Origin: CAZQFV01 sp964613665
Lineage (GTDB): Bacteria; Chloroflexota; Chloroflexia; DTKN01
NCBI GenBank assembly: GCA_964613665.1
Contig: CAZTIG010000019.1
Location: 1 to 64,000 of the forward strand
Direction: 5' to 3'
Length of the DNA: 64,000 nt
Below, piece after piece: positions 24,377-32,941 of the stretch. Both the position numbers and the translations under genes were made by a program. Under the pieces are notes generated by a model. It did no database searches. It saw nothing but the letters and a program-made list of their open reading frames with translations, and had not been told where the DNA came from. Position 1 is the stretch's first letter, and the number at the start of each line of letters is the position of its first letter.

Positions 24377-27349
24377 TCACACCGATCCATAGCAGGCAAA
24401 GGACGCCCAGTGGTACGGAGCGGCGTAGGGCCGCTCGGCAGCGCGCCCCCCCTGCAAAGCCTGGCGCGCCCGTGCCACCTCCGCAGCGAGTGGCTCCTGC
24501 AGCCCGTGCCCCTCCAGGTACTCCACGAGCTGTGCCTCGGTCAGCTCGCGCAGCCAGCGCCCGGCCTGCCTCAGCGCCACGGCCGGCGACATCTTCTCCT
24601 CGGGCAGCAGCTCGTAGAAACGGACCAGCAGCAGGATGCGGCTGGTGTCCTCCACCGGCCAGAAGGAGGCCACCACCGCCGGCAGGCCGGCGCGCAGCAG
24701 GCCGGCCGGTAGGGGCACAGCCGTGGTCTCCGGCAGGTCGCCCGCGGCAAACAGGGGCATCTGGTTGGCGGAGAGGACCAGCAGTCGCAGCCGCGAGATC
24801 GCCTCGCCGCCGGCCGGGCGCAGCAGGTCGCGCAACGTCAGGTGGCTGCCGCGGGGCAGGCAGATGGCCGACTCGAGCGGCGCGTGCGGGTCGGAATGGG
24901 CCTGGCCGGCCAGGTGGCCCACCGTCACCTCGGTGAGCGCGGCCAGGAGGCTGCCGCGGTTGGTCTCGGCCGGGTCGAGAAGCCGGGCCATCCGCGCCGG
25001 GAAGAGGCTGCTCACGGCGGCCAGCTCGGTGGCGGACAGGGGCGTGCCCGGGTCGGCCAGGCCGGCCATCCGCCACGGGACATCGGGGCGGAGCTCGCGC
25101 ATGCGGCGGGCAGTTGTGCGCGCGTGGGCGCTCAGCCCGTAGCACACGACGAACCTGTCGGCCTGGGCGGCATCGTAGCCTGCCTGCGCGTACCAGGCGG
25201 CATGCAGCGGCAGGTGGGCCAGCAGTCCGGTCGGGAGCAGGGTCACGCTGTCGACCGATGCCGGCAGTGTCGCCAGGACCTCGGCCAGCGCTCGCAGCAC
25301 CTGCTCTCCGAGCAGCGCCAGGGCCTCCGCCAGGTCGGGGCCGACCCCGCCGCCCGCGTCCGGGCGAAAGCGCTCCCTCAGCTCGTGCAGGTCCTGCTCG
25401 CGGCAGCCCAGCCAGGCAGGCTCGATCTGCTCGCCGTGGACGACCAGCGCCAGCCCACCGACCGATGTCGCTGCCAGGTAGGCCAGCGCGCTGCTGCCGG
25501 CCGCGGCGCAGATCTCCGCGGCGACAGGGCTGGGGAAGAGCTCGGGGAACAGCCCCTGGGCCAGGTAGTAGAAGTCGCGGCGGGCCTCGGCCAGCCGGGC
25601 GGTGGCCCAGCCGCAGCGCTCCTCCTCGGCGCGCTCGCACTCCTCCGCAGAGCGGCGAATGCGCCGCCAAGCTGCAGCGAAGGCATCCCGCCAGGTCTGC
25701 TCGGGCAGCCTCTCGCCGACATGCTCCGGCAGGACGATCTCGGCCATGCGGCGCAGGATCCCCGCCTCCAGGGCCTCGGCGGCCGCCGCAGGATCCCCGG
25801 CCCGGGCCAGAGCATAGGCCTGGACCGCCGCCAGGTCGCCCTGCTCCTGCGCCGGCTGGCGCAGCGGCGGCAACGACAGGGCAGGGCGGTAGGTGTAAGG
25901 GGACGGCTGCGCGTGCGCCGGGCTGGTCAGCTCCTCCAGATACAGGTACACCCTGGCTGCACTGGCCGCAGCAGCGGCAGCCGCCGCCTGTGGCCAATCG
26001 GCCTCGGCCTGACGCGCCAGGGACAGCTGCACCAGCGGCAGGGCGGCTGCCTGGACGTACTCCGGAAAGACATCGACGGGGCAGGACTCTAGCACGGCAC
26101 TGTAGGACTGGATGGCCGCGTCGCGGTCGGCGTCCTCGCGCTGCATCTCCCAACGTGCCTGGCAGGCCCGGCCCAGCGCCAGCCTGCCGTGCACCCAGCA
26201 GGCTGAGCCTGCCGGCAGGCCGGCCAAGCCTTCGCGCAGGGCTGTGAGGGCTTCATCCAGGTCGCTTTCCTGGCCCAGGCGGACGAACCGGCAGAGCCGC
26301 GCCTGTCCCAGCCGGACCCGCGCCAGCGGCCGGTCGGGCGACCGCGCCACATCGTGGGCAAAGGCCGCGATGGCCCCGTCGAGGTCGGCGGACCGTTCCG
26401 AAAGCTCAAAGCGCCGCAGCAGGGCAGCGCCCAGGCCGGCCTGGGCCACGGACGGGTCCAGCGCCTGGGCACGCTCGAAGGCGGCGATGGCCTGGTCCAG
26501 GTCAGCGGCCTGGCCGAGGGCGTGGAAGCGCTCGAACAGGGCCTCTCCCAGGCGGCTCCAGGTGCGGCCGGCCGGCTGCGCCTCGCCCTGCTGCTCCCAG
26601 AGCAGGAGGGCCTCGCGGTAGCGCTCGACGCGGCGGTCCTGGGCGGCCTTGTGCTGCTGCGTGCCGGTCGCGCTGAGCCGTCCCAGCGTGTCGCCCACCG
26701 TGGACGCGCAGAGGGCCTGCCGGCGGGCCGAGGCCGGGAGTGCCTGTGCCGCGGCCAGATTCAGCTCGGCCAGAACCCGGTTGCGTTCGGCCTCGGGCCA
26801 GTGTTCCAGGTGCTGCTGAACGTGAGCATCGATCTGCTCCAGGGCCTCGTCGTTCAGCTCGCCAAGAACCTCCCGCTTGGTCACCTCGCGCAGGGCCTGT
26901 TCCAGGGGCATGTACCCTTCCAGCACCTCACGGGCCAGCGGGTAGAGAGGGTGGGCCAGCAGCCAGGCCTCCTCCTTCGGCGCGCCGGCCAGGCCGACGA
27001 CCTCCGACCAGGCGGCACCGACGCCCACGGCGCGGGCCCGCCGCAGAATACGCCGGTGGGCCAGCAGGTAGGGGACCAGGTTTTCCTCGCCCTGCTCGCG
27101 GGCCTCGCGCAGGACCTTGTCCCAGAGGGGATCGACGGCCTCGTCCAGCAGCTCGGGGTGGGCCTCGAGCACGGCCCGCGAGCCGGCCCACGTGTCGCAG
27201 CGGACAAAGGCCTGGAGGGTGGCCAGCAGTTGCCGCGCGCCGGGGGCCTTCAAGTGATTGCGCTGACCGAGCAACCCTTTCAGGAAGCCGATGGGATCCT
27301 CCTTTGCCGCCAGCCAGCTTGCCGAGCGTCGCCGAGCATCGCTGCACAT
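24377..27349 (-). CDS. TPR-rich protein with degenerate C-terminal CHAT domain
   Basis: The product is about 990 residues. The ATG at 27349 has no clear ribosome site, and a TATGGT lies 4 bases upstream, so the true start or a leaderless message is open. Residues about 150-580 are helical with TPR-like repeats (ALxxGxAxxxR patterns around Asp-Leu-Asp-Ala-Ile-Ala-Ala-Phe units). The last third fits CHAT: a conserved strand LPTGLLAHLPLHAAWY, His812 in VGHLAGQAH, LRLLVLSANQM, and the end LRAGLPAVVASFWPVEDT. The catalytic Cys expected in LSAC is Asn862 here, so peptidase activity is doubtful. It heads the operon with the RCK channel. Confidence 0.8.
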   Translation of the reverse strand: MCSDARRRSASWLAAKEDPIGFLKGLLGQRNHLKAPGARQLLATLQAFVRCDTWAGSRAVLEAHPELLDEAVDPLWDKVLREAREQGEENLVPYLLAHRRILRRARAVGVGAAWSEVVGLAGAPKEEAWLLAHPLYPLAREVLEGYMPLEQALREVTKREVLGELNDEALEQIDAHVQQHLEHWPEAERNRVLAELNLAAAQALPASARRQALCASTVGDTLGRLSATGTQQHKAAQDRRVERYREALLLWEQQGEAQPAGRTWSRLGEALFERFHALGQAADLDQAIAAFERAQALDPSVAQAGLGAALLRRFELSERSADLDGAIAAFAHDVARSPDRPLARVRLGQARLCRFVRLGQESDLDEALTALREGLAGLPAGSACWVHGRLALGRACQARWEMQREDADRDAAIQSYSAVLESCPVDVFPEYVQAAALPLVQLSLARQAEADWPQAAAAAAAASAARVYLYLEELTSPAHAQPSPYTYRPALSLPPLRQPAQEQGDLAAVQAYALARAGDPAAAAEALEAGILRRMAEIVLPEHVGERLPEQTWRDAFAAAWRRIRRSAEECERAEEERCGWATARLAEARRDFYYLAQGLFPELFPSPVAAEICAAAGSSALAYLAATSVGGLALVVHGEQIEPAWLGCREQDLHELRERFRPDAGGGVGPDLAEALALLGEQVLRALAEVLATLPASVDSVTLLPTGLLAHLPLHAAWYAQAGYDAAQADRFVVCYGLSAHARTTARRMRELRPDVPWRMAGLADPGTPLSATELAAVSSLFPARMARLLDPAETNRGSLLAALTEVTVGHLAGQAHSDPHAPLESAICLPRGSHLTLRDLLRPAGGEAISRLRLLVLSANQMPLFAAGDLPETTAVPLPAGLLRAGLPAVVASFWPVEDTSRILLLVRFYELLPEEKMSPAVALRQAGRWLRELTEAQLVEYLEGHGLQEPLAAEVARARQALQGGRAAERPYAAPYHWASFACYGSV

Positions 27350-27395
27350 TCTACCATAGCGGGATGGGTCGGTCAACCGCGCCGGTCTGAGCCGA

Positions 27396-27423
27396 TTGCA
27401 GCCCCGACGGTCTGTGGTATAAT
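27396..27423 (+). promoter_or_regulatory. Promoter of the topoisomerase IB gene
   Basis: TTGCAG (27396-27401) and a perfect TATAAT (27418-27423) are 16 bases apart. The start near 27430 leaves about 68 bases to the ATG at 27498. The gene diverges from the CHAT-channel operon. Confidence 0.8.
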
Positions 27424-27497
27424 ACACCCCCAGCCGGCAGTCGAGGAGCGTGGCTGGTGCGCGCCGGGCGCTGCAGGCTGACCGCCGAGGGATTGCG

Positions 27498-29234
27498 ATG
27501 CTGACCCAACTCATCCACAACGGCGTCCTGGTGCCCCCGCCGCCGCCCCCGCGGGGGCTGGTGCTGGCGGTGCGCGGCCGGCCGCTGGCCCTGACACCTC
27601 AACAGGAGGAGATGGCCCTGGCCTGGGCCAGGAAGCAGGGCACCCCCTACGCCGAGGACCCCGTCTTCATCGGCAACTTCCTGGCCGACTTCAGCCGGGC
27701 GCTCGGCCTGGAGGAAACGCTACGGCCGGACGAGGTCGACTTCAGGCCGGCCGTCACCATCGTCGCTGCGGAAAAGGCCGCCCGCGAGCAACTGACCAAG
27801 GAAGAGCGGCGGGCCGCGGCCGCGGCGCGCAAGGCCTTGCGCGAGGAGCAGCGCCAGCGGTACGGCTTTGCCACGGCCAACGGCGAACGGGTCGAGCTGG
27901 CCAACTACACGGTCGAGCCGAGCAGCATCTTCATGGGCCGGGGCGAGCATCCCCTGCGCGGACGCTGGAAGGAGGGCCCCCGTCAGGAGGACATCACCCT
28001 CAACCTCAGCGAAGATGCGCCGCGTCCCGAGGGCGCGTGGGCAGCCATCGTCTGGCAGCCGGAGTCGCTCTGGGTGGCCTGCTGGCGCGACAAGCTCTCC
28101 GGCGAGCTCAAGTATGTCTGGCTCAGCGACACCGCCCCGGTCAAGCAGGCCCGCGAAGCGCAAAAGTTCGACCGGGCTCACGACCTGGAAGCCCGGTTGG
28201 AGGCCGTGCGCGCCCAGATCGAGCTCGACCTGGCCGACCCCCATCCCAAGCGGCGCACGCTGGCCACGGTCTGCTACCTGATCGACAAGCTCTGCCTACG
28301 CGTCGGCGACGAGAAGGACCCCGACGAGGCCGACACCGTCGGCGCCACGACCCTGCGCCCGGAGCACGTGCGGCTCCATCCCGACGGCACGGCCGAATTT
28401 CGCTTCCTGGGCAAGGATTCGGTCCTGTGGCACCGCAAGCTGGTGCTGCCCGAGGCCGTGGCCGGTAACCTGGCGGAGCTGCGCGCCAGCGCCCGCCCAC
28501 CGCGCACCAAGGCCGACAAGCGCCACCCCACTCGCGACAGGCCGCAGCTCTTTCCCGATATCAGCAGCCAGGACGTCAACACCTACCTCTCGCGCATCCT
28601 GCCGGGGCTGACGGCCAAGGTCTTTCGCACCCACCACGCCACCATGGCCGTGCAGGAGAGCCTGGAGCAGTCCGGCGTGCAGGCCAGCGACCCCGAGTAC
28701 AGGAAGTGGGCCGCGGTCAGCCGGTCCAACCTGGCGGCCGCGACCCTCTGCAACCACTACCGGCAGGCACCCAAGGGCTGGGAGGCCGGCCGGGCGCGCT
28801 TCCAGGAGCGGCTGCAGCGGGCGGCGGAGCAGGTGCAGAAGCGCCGGGCCGAGCTCAAGGCCCTGGAGCGGTCCCTGGCCGCGCTACGCCAGGAGTCCCG
28901 CGCCGCCCAGGAGTCCGCCCCGCCCAAGAAGCGCCGCCAGGTCCGGGCCCGCTACGAGAAGAAGGTCGAGCAAGCCAGGCGCAGAGTGGAGATGGCCCGG
29001 GAGAAGGTGCAGCGGGCCCTGCTGGCCCAGGGCAGCCTGCGCGCCCAGGCCGACATCGCCGATCGCAAGCGCACCTGGAACCTGACCACCAGCCTAAAGT
29101 CGTACATCGACCCACGCGTCTACCACCGCTGGGGCCGGCGCGTCGAGTACGACGTGCTGGACCGCTACTACCCCAAGACGCTGCAGCGGAGATTCTCCTG
29201 GGCGAGGGATGAGCAGCCCGAAGAAGGCGAATAG
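27498..29234 (+). CDS. DNA topoisomerase IB, eukaryotic/thaumarchaeal type
   Basis: The product has 578 residues. The ATG at 27498 is preceded by GAGGG at 8 bases. The whole chain is colinear with the core of eukaryotic topoisomerase I. An N-terminal core begins HNGVLVPPPPPP and includes IFMGRGEHPLRGRWK. The catalytic domain has Arg268 (LCLRVGDEK), Lys306 (FLGKDSV), Arg377 (KVFRTHHAT) and His420 (LCNHYRQAPK). A basic coiled-coil linker spans about 430-520, and the C-terminal domain has Tyr536 (LKSYIDPRVYHRW). All five active-site residues are present. It should relax supercoils through a 3'-phosphotyrosine intermediate. Bacterial IB enzymes are normally the short poxvirus-like form of about 350 residues without this linker, so lateral origin or deep ancestry is implied. 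Confidence 0.93.
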   Translation: MLTQLIHNGVLVPPPPPPRGLVLAVRGRPLALTPQQEEMALAWARKQGTPYAEDPVFIGNFLADFSRALGLEETLRPDEVDFRPAVTIVAAEKAAREQLTKEERRAAAAARKALREEQRQRYGFATANGERVELANYTVEPSSIFMGRGEHPLRGRWKEGPRQEDITLNLSEDAPRPEGAWAAIVWQPESLWVACWRDKLSGELKYVWLSDTAPVKQAREAQKFDRAHDLEARLEAVRAQIELDLADPHPKRRTLATVCYLIDKLCLRVGDEKDPDEADTVGATTLRPEHVRLHPDGTAEFRFLGKDSVLWHRKLVLPEAVAGNLAELRASARPPRTKADKRHPTRDRPQLFPDISSQDVNTYLSRILPGLTAKVFRTHHATMAVQESLEQSGVQASDPEYRKWAAVSRSNLAAATLCNHYRQAPKGWEAGRARFQERLQRAAEQVQKRRAELKALERSLAALRQESRAAQESAPPKKRRQVRARYEKKVEQARRRVEMAREKVQRALLAQGSLRAQADIADRKRTWNLTTSLKSYIDPRVYHRWGRRVEYDVLDRYYPKTLQRRFSWARDEQPEEGE

Positions 29235-29267
29235 CCCGGGAGCGCCCTGCTCTCCGCGCGCTCACCC

Positions 29268-29296
29268 ACTTGCAGTTCGGGCCCTCTCGTGCTACA
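29268..29296 (+). promoter_or_regulatory. Promoter of the radical-SAM/HhH gene
   Basis: TTGCAG (29268-29273) and TACAAT (29291-29296) are 17 bases apart, giving a leader of about 47 bases before the ATG at 29350. Confidence 0.75.
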
Positions 29297-29349
29297 ATGG
29301 GCCCACGCGAACGCATGTTCTGTCCCCTCCACGCCAGTGAGGTGGAGCC

Positions 29350-30510
29350 ATGGATCCGATCGAGAAGCTGCGCCTGGTGACGCAGGGCAACGAGGTGGAG
29401 CCGGCCGAGGAGGTCTCCCTCACCGGGCGGCAGGCCAACCCGGCCAGCGCAGCCCTGCCCGGCTGTGTCTACCACGCCCTGACGCCCGCCGGCAATATCA
29501 CCCTGCTCAAGGGCATGGTGGCCAACGCCTGCGAGCGCAACTGCCTCTACTGCTGCTTCCGCGCCGGCCGCGACTTCCGGCGCGAGGCCTTTGCCCCCGA
29601 CGAACTGGCCGAGACCTTCATGCGCCTCTACCGCGCCGGCATCGTCCAGGGCCTCTTTCTCAGCTCGGGCGTGATCGGCGGCGGCGTCCGTACCCAGGAC
29701 CAGATCATCGCCACGGGCGAAATCCTGCGGCAGCGCTACAGCTTCGCCGGCTACCTGCACTTGAAGATCATGCCCGGGGCCGAGGCCGAGCAGGTCCGCC
29801 GCACCATGCTCCTGGCCGACCGCGTCAGCATCAACCTGGAGGCGCCCAACAGCGACCGCCTGGCCGCGCTGGCCCCGCGCAAAGCCTTTCACGAGGAGCT
29901 GGTCGGGCCGCTGCGCGTGGTGGAAGAGCTGCGCCAGGAACACGGCGGCCGGCCGGGCATCTGGGGCCGCGTCGGCCGCAGCGGGCCCAGCCTGACCACC
30001 CAGTTCGTCGTCGGGCCGGCCGGCGAGAGCGACCAGGAGCTGCTGCGCACCACCGCCTACTTGATCCACCGCCTGGGCCTGGCGCGGGCCTATTTCTCCG
30101 CCTTCCAACCCGTCCCCGACACGCCGCTGGCGGACCGGCCGGCCGAGTCGCCCCTGCGCGAGCGCCGGCTCTACCAGGCCAGCTACCTGGTGCGCGACTA
30201 TGGCTTTGCCGTAGAGGACCTGGCTTTTGACCAGGAGGATCGCCTCCCCCTGGACGTGGACCCCAAGCTGGCCTGGGCCCGGCACCACCTGGCCGAGGCC
30301 CCGGTGGAGCTGAACAGCGCCTCCCGCCAGGAGTTGCTGCGCGTCCCCGGCATCGGCCCGCGCCTGGCCGACCGGCTGCTCGCGGCTCGCCGGCAGGGCC
30401 GCCTGCGCGACCTCTACGACCTGGGCAAGCTGGGGCTCCCCACTAACCGTCTGGCCCCCTTTGTCCTGCTCGACGGCCGCCGCCCGCCGCGGCAGCTTCC
30501 GCTGCTCTGA
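29350..30510 (+). CDS. Radical-SAM protein with helix-hairpin-helix tail, putative DNA modification/repair
   Basis: The product has 386 residues. The ATG at 29350 has GAGGTGGAG upstream. The 4Fe-4S site is Cys61-x3-Cys65-x2-Cys68 (NACERNCLYCCF). It is followed by GLFLSSGVIGGG and other barrel motifs of the family annotated as putative DNA modification/repair radical-SAM proteins, often linked to a uracil-DNA-glycosylase-like gene. Residues about 318-360 form a helix-hairpin-helix (LNSASRQELLRVPGIGPRLADRLL), a DNA-binding unit. The chemistry is unknown. No UDG-like partner is adjacent in this window. The topoisomerase gene lies just upstream but has its own promoter. Confidence 0.87.
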   Translation: MDPIEKLRLVTQGNEVEPAEEVSLTGRQANPASAALPGCVYHALTPAGNITLLKGMVANACERNCLYCCFRAGRDFRREAFAPDELAETFMRLYRAGIVQGLFLSSGVIGGGVRTQDQIIATGEILRQRYSFAGYLHLKIMPGAEAEQVRRTMLLADRVSINLEAPNSDRLAALAPRKAFHEELVGPLRVVEELRQEHGGRPGIWGRVGRSGPSLTTQFVVGPAGESDQELLRTTAYLIHRLGLARAYFSAFQPVPDTPLADRPAESPLRERRLYQASYLVRDYGFAVEDLAFDQEDRLPLDVDPKLAWARHHLAEAPVELNSASRQELLRVPGIGPRLADRLLAARRQGRLRDLYDLGKLGLPTNRLAPFVLLDGRRPPRQLPLL

Positions 30511-30553
30511 GGAGGGCCGCCGACCCCCGGCGCAGAGACCGCTGCGGGCCGCG

Positions 30554-30738
30554 CCTGCCCCGCCACGACGGTATCAAGGTCGCGGCGGTGCACCGCAAAT
30601 GGCAAGTGCCCGGCCTGCGCGAAGCGCGGCACAGCCGCACCATCGCTGCGCCCCGGGATGTGCGGCGTCGTGCCGTTGCCGGAGCCGGGCACCTGCCGGT
30701 CAAGGCCGGCGCCTTTGATATGGCCGTGCCTGCCCCGC
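30554..30738 (+). mobile_element. 165-bp MITE-like element, copy 2, with 10-bp target-site duplication
   Basis: The element spans 30564-30728 and is 165 bases long like the other two copies. It differs from copy 1 at about 24 positions, with no insertion or deletion. The termini are CACGACGGTATCAAGGTCGC on the left and, in reverse complement, CACGGCCATATCAAAGGCGC on the right. CCTGCCCCGC flanks it perfectly at 30554-30563 and 30729-30738. It ends 18 bases before the -35 of the glycosyltransferase promoter, with the same orientation relative to the downstream gene as the other copies. Confidence 0.88.
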
Positions 30739-30746
30739 GCTTTCAG

Positions 30747-30775
30747 TTGACGCCCATCTTGGAGTGGTGTACAAT
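30747..30775 (+). promoter_or_regulatory. Promoter of the glycosyltransferase-flippase operon
   Basis: TTGACG (30747-30752) and TACAAT (30770-30775) are 17 bases apart. The start is expected near 30782. Confidence 0.82.
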
Positions 30776-30843
30776 TCCGGCGAGCGCGGCCTGTTCCTGC
30801 CCCATCGGTTTCACGCCGCCTCACCTGGCATGTGGAGGCCCGA

Positions 30844-31722
30844 TTGCCGGAAGACCAGGTCCCGGAGCTATCCGTCATCCTGCCCGCGCACAACGAGGCC
30901 GGCCGCGTCGGCACGGTGGTCCGGGCAGTGCGGGAGCGCTTCCCCCAGGCGGAGGTCCTGGTGGTCGACGACGCCTCCAGCGACGATACCGCCGCCGAGG
31001 CGGCGCAGGCCGGCGCCGATGTCCTGCGCCACCCCTACAACAAGGGGAACGGCGCCGCGGTCAAGACCGGCCTGCGGCGCGCCCGTGGCCGCCACGTCCT
31101 CCTGATGGACGCCGACGGCCAGCACGACCCGGCCGACATTCCCCGCCTGCTGGAGCCCCTGGCCGAGTACGACCTCGTCGTGGGCGCGCGCGACCCCAAC
31201 ACGCAGGCCTCTCCGCTGCGCCGGCTGGGGAACAGCTTCTTCAACGGCCTGGCCACGTACGTCACCGGCCGGCCGATCCCCGATCTGACCTCGGGCTTTC
31301 GCGCCGCCCGGCGCGAGGCGCTGCGCGAGTTCCTACACCTGTTGCCCAACGGCTACTCCTACCCCACGACCAGCACGCTGGCCTTTCTCAAGGCCGGCTA
31401 CAGCGTGACCTTCGTCCCGGTCCAATCGGGCCGCCGCGGCGGCGGCAAGAGCGGTGTGCGCCTCCTGCGCGACGGCGCCCGCTTCGTGCTGATCATCCTG
31501 CGCATCGCCACCCTCTTCAGCCCGCTCAAGGTCTTTTTTCCGGTCAGCGTCGGCCTCTTTCTGCTGAGCTGCCTCTCGGCCGGCTACACCATCGCCAGCG
31601 AGGCCCGGCTGCACATCCCCAACTCTGCCGTTCTCCTCTTTACCATGAGCGTCATCGTCTTCCTGATCGGCCTGGTCTCGGAGCAGGTGGCCATGCTGCG
31701 CTTCGAGGGAAAGGAACGGTGA
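30844..31722 (+). CDS. Family 2 glycosyltransferase, dolichyl/polyprenyl-phosphate sugar synthase-like
   Basis: The product has about 292 residues. A TTG at 30844 is preferred because TGGAGG lies 5 bases upstream; a GTG at 30832 is the alternative but has no ribosome site. The GT-A fold is plain: LSVILPAHNEAGRV at the N-terminus, VVDDASSDDT, the metal-binding MDADGQHD, and PDLTSGFRAARR. Two hydrophobic helices at the C-terminus (about residues 225-285) anchor it. It would transfer a sugar from a nucleotide sugar to a polyprenyl phosphate or lipid. The next gene starts two bases after its stop, so the membrane protein is its likely partner. Confidence 0.9.
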   Translation: MPEDQVPELSVILPAHNEAGRVGTVVRAVRERFPQAEVLVVDDASSDDTAAEAAQAGADVLRHPYNKGNGAAVKTGLRRARGRHVLLMDADGQHDPADIPRLLEPLAEYDLVVGARDPNTQASPLRRLGNSFFNGLATYVTGRPIPDLTSGFRAARREALREFLHLLPNGYSYPTTSTLAFLKAGYSVTFVPVQSGRRGGGKSGVRLLRDGARFVLIILRIATLFSPLKVFFPVSVGLFLLSCLSAGYTIASEARLHIPNSAVLLFTMSVIVFLIGLVSEQVAMLRFEGKER

Positions 31723-31723
31723 G

Positions 31724-32773
31724 TTGGCCGAGCAAGTGCCGGCTCCGGACCCTGCCGACGACTCCACTGCTCCCGTCCGCCGCAGGCGCCTCCCGGCGCG
31801 CCTGGCCGCCCTGGGGCGGTTCCTGCTGCGCTGGGGCCTGCGCCTGCTCGGGCCGGCCCTGCTCCTGTACATCCTCTGGCAGAACTGGGACCAGCTCCCG
31901 GCCATCTGGAACACCTTGCTGGGGATCAACTGGCCGCCGATGGTCCTGGCCATCGTGCTCATGGGGCCGTTCGTCCTGCTCAAGGGCTGGCGCTGGCAGA
32001 TCATCCTGAAGGACCTGGGGCAAGAGGTCCCCTGGCGGAAGTTGACCCTGTATTACGTGATCGGCATCTTCCTGGGTTCGGCCATGCCCGGTCAGGCGGG
32101 CGACTTTTTCAAGGCCTGGTACCTGAAAGAGGACGGCCACGACCTGGGAGCCGCGCTGCTGAGCGCCGTCATCGACCGCATCTTTGACATGCTGATCATG
32201 GGCCTGCTGGCGTTGAGCGGGCTCTATGTCCTCTGGCGGTTCCGGCCGGGGCTGGGGCTGGTCCTGACCCTGGTGGGCATGGTGGCCGCCATCGTCCTGG
32301 CCATGAGCTTGCTCCTCAGCCGGCGCTGGCGCAACTGGCTGATCGACCGCGTGCTGCGCTACCTGGTCCCAGCCGGGGTGCGCCGTCTCCTGGGCGAGCA
32401 CGGGGTGCGCGCCTACCTCGACCGTTTCTTCCTCTCCTGGCGCAATGTCGCCCTGGGCACTGCCGTCTCGTTGGGCTCGTTCTCGATCACCTTTTTCCGG
32501 CTGTGGCTATGCCTGCCGGCCCTGGGCCTCTCGCTGCCGCTGGAGATCTTTGTGCCGACGATGGCCCTCATGGCCCTGGGCAGTCTGCTCTCGGTGGCCG
32601 GCCTGGGGACACGCGACGCCATCCTCATCTTTATCCTGGGGCCGGCGGCGCTGGGGTGGCCCAGCGCGGCGATCCTCAGCCTGTCCATGCTCATCTTTCT
32701 CTTCAACATCGAGAACGTGGTCGTCGGGCTGCCGTTCTACCTGCTGCGGCCACTGGGGAGCAAGAAGCTCTAG
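31724..32773 (+). CDS. Lysylphosphatidylglycerol synthase/UPF0104-type membrane protein (flippase-like)
   Basis: The product has 349 residues. A TTG start at 31724, directly after the TGA of the glycosyltransferase, has AAGGAA about 9 bases upstream. After a basic N-terminal tail there are about eight hydrophobic helices. The motifs LLKGWRWQIILKDLG, GSAMPGQAGDFFKAWYL and SVAGLGTRDAILIFIL are typical of the LPG_synthase_TM family. Members translocate or modify lipids and often accompany glycosyltransferases of cell-surface lipid synthesis. The context suggests glycolipid or polyprenyl-sugar handling. The exact substrate is unknown. Confidence 0.85.
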   Translation: MAEQVPAPDPADDSTAPVRRRRLPARLAALGRFLLRWGLRLLGPALLLYILWQNWDQLPAIWNTLLGINWPPMVLAIVLMGPFVLLKGWRWQIILKDLGQEVPWRKLTLYYVIGIFLGSAMPGQAGDFFKAWYLKEDGHDLGAALLSAVIDRIFDMLIMGLLALSGLYVLWRFRPGLGLVLTLVGMVAAIVLAMSLLLSRRWRNWLIDRVLRYLVPAGVRRLLGEHGVRAYLDRFFLSWRNVALGTAVSLGSFSITFFRLWLCLPALGLSLPLEIFVPTMALMALGSLLSVAGLGTRDAILIFILGPAALGWPSAAILSLSMLIFLFNIENVVVGLPFYLLRPLGSKKL

Positions 32774-32783
32774 GGAGGCTATC

Positions 32784-32876
32784 ATGACAGCGTTGGTGCA
32801 GGAAAACGTGGCCCAGGCCGGCGGAATGGGGGCCGACTACCTGGGCACGCCGCAGACGGAGCTGATCCTGTTGTAG
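32784..32876 (+). CDS. Possible 30-residue peptide at the end of the glycosyltransferase operon
   Basis: The ATG at 32784 has GGGAGG 5 bases upstream and begins 10 bases after the stop of the membrane protein. The product (MTALVQENVAQAGG, then ADYLGTPQTELILL at the end) is neither strongly hydrophobic nor cysteine-bearing. The good ribosome site and operonic position support translation. No homologue is recognised, and it may instead be a remnant of a longer gene. Confidence 0.45.
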   Translation: MTALVQENVAQAGGMGADYLGTPQTELILL

Positions 32877-32941
32877 GGACAAACAGCGCCCTTCCCTGGT
32901 TGGACCATGGCGCACCACCGGGGTGCAAAGCCACCAGGGCC

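Noticed and set aside
27353..27376. TTGACC and TATGGT as a promoter of the CHAT gene
   Set aside because: The spacer is only 12 bases. A leaderless start remains possible but is not supported by a -35 box.
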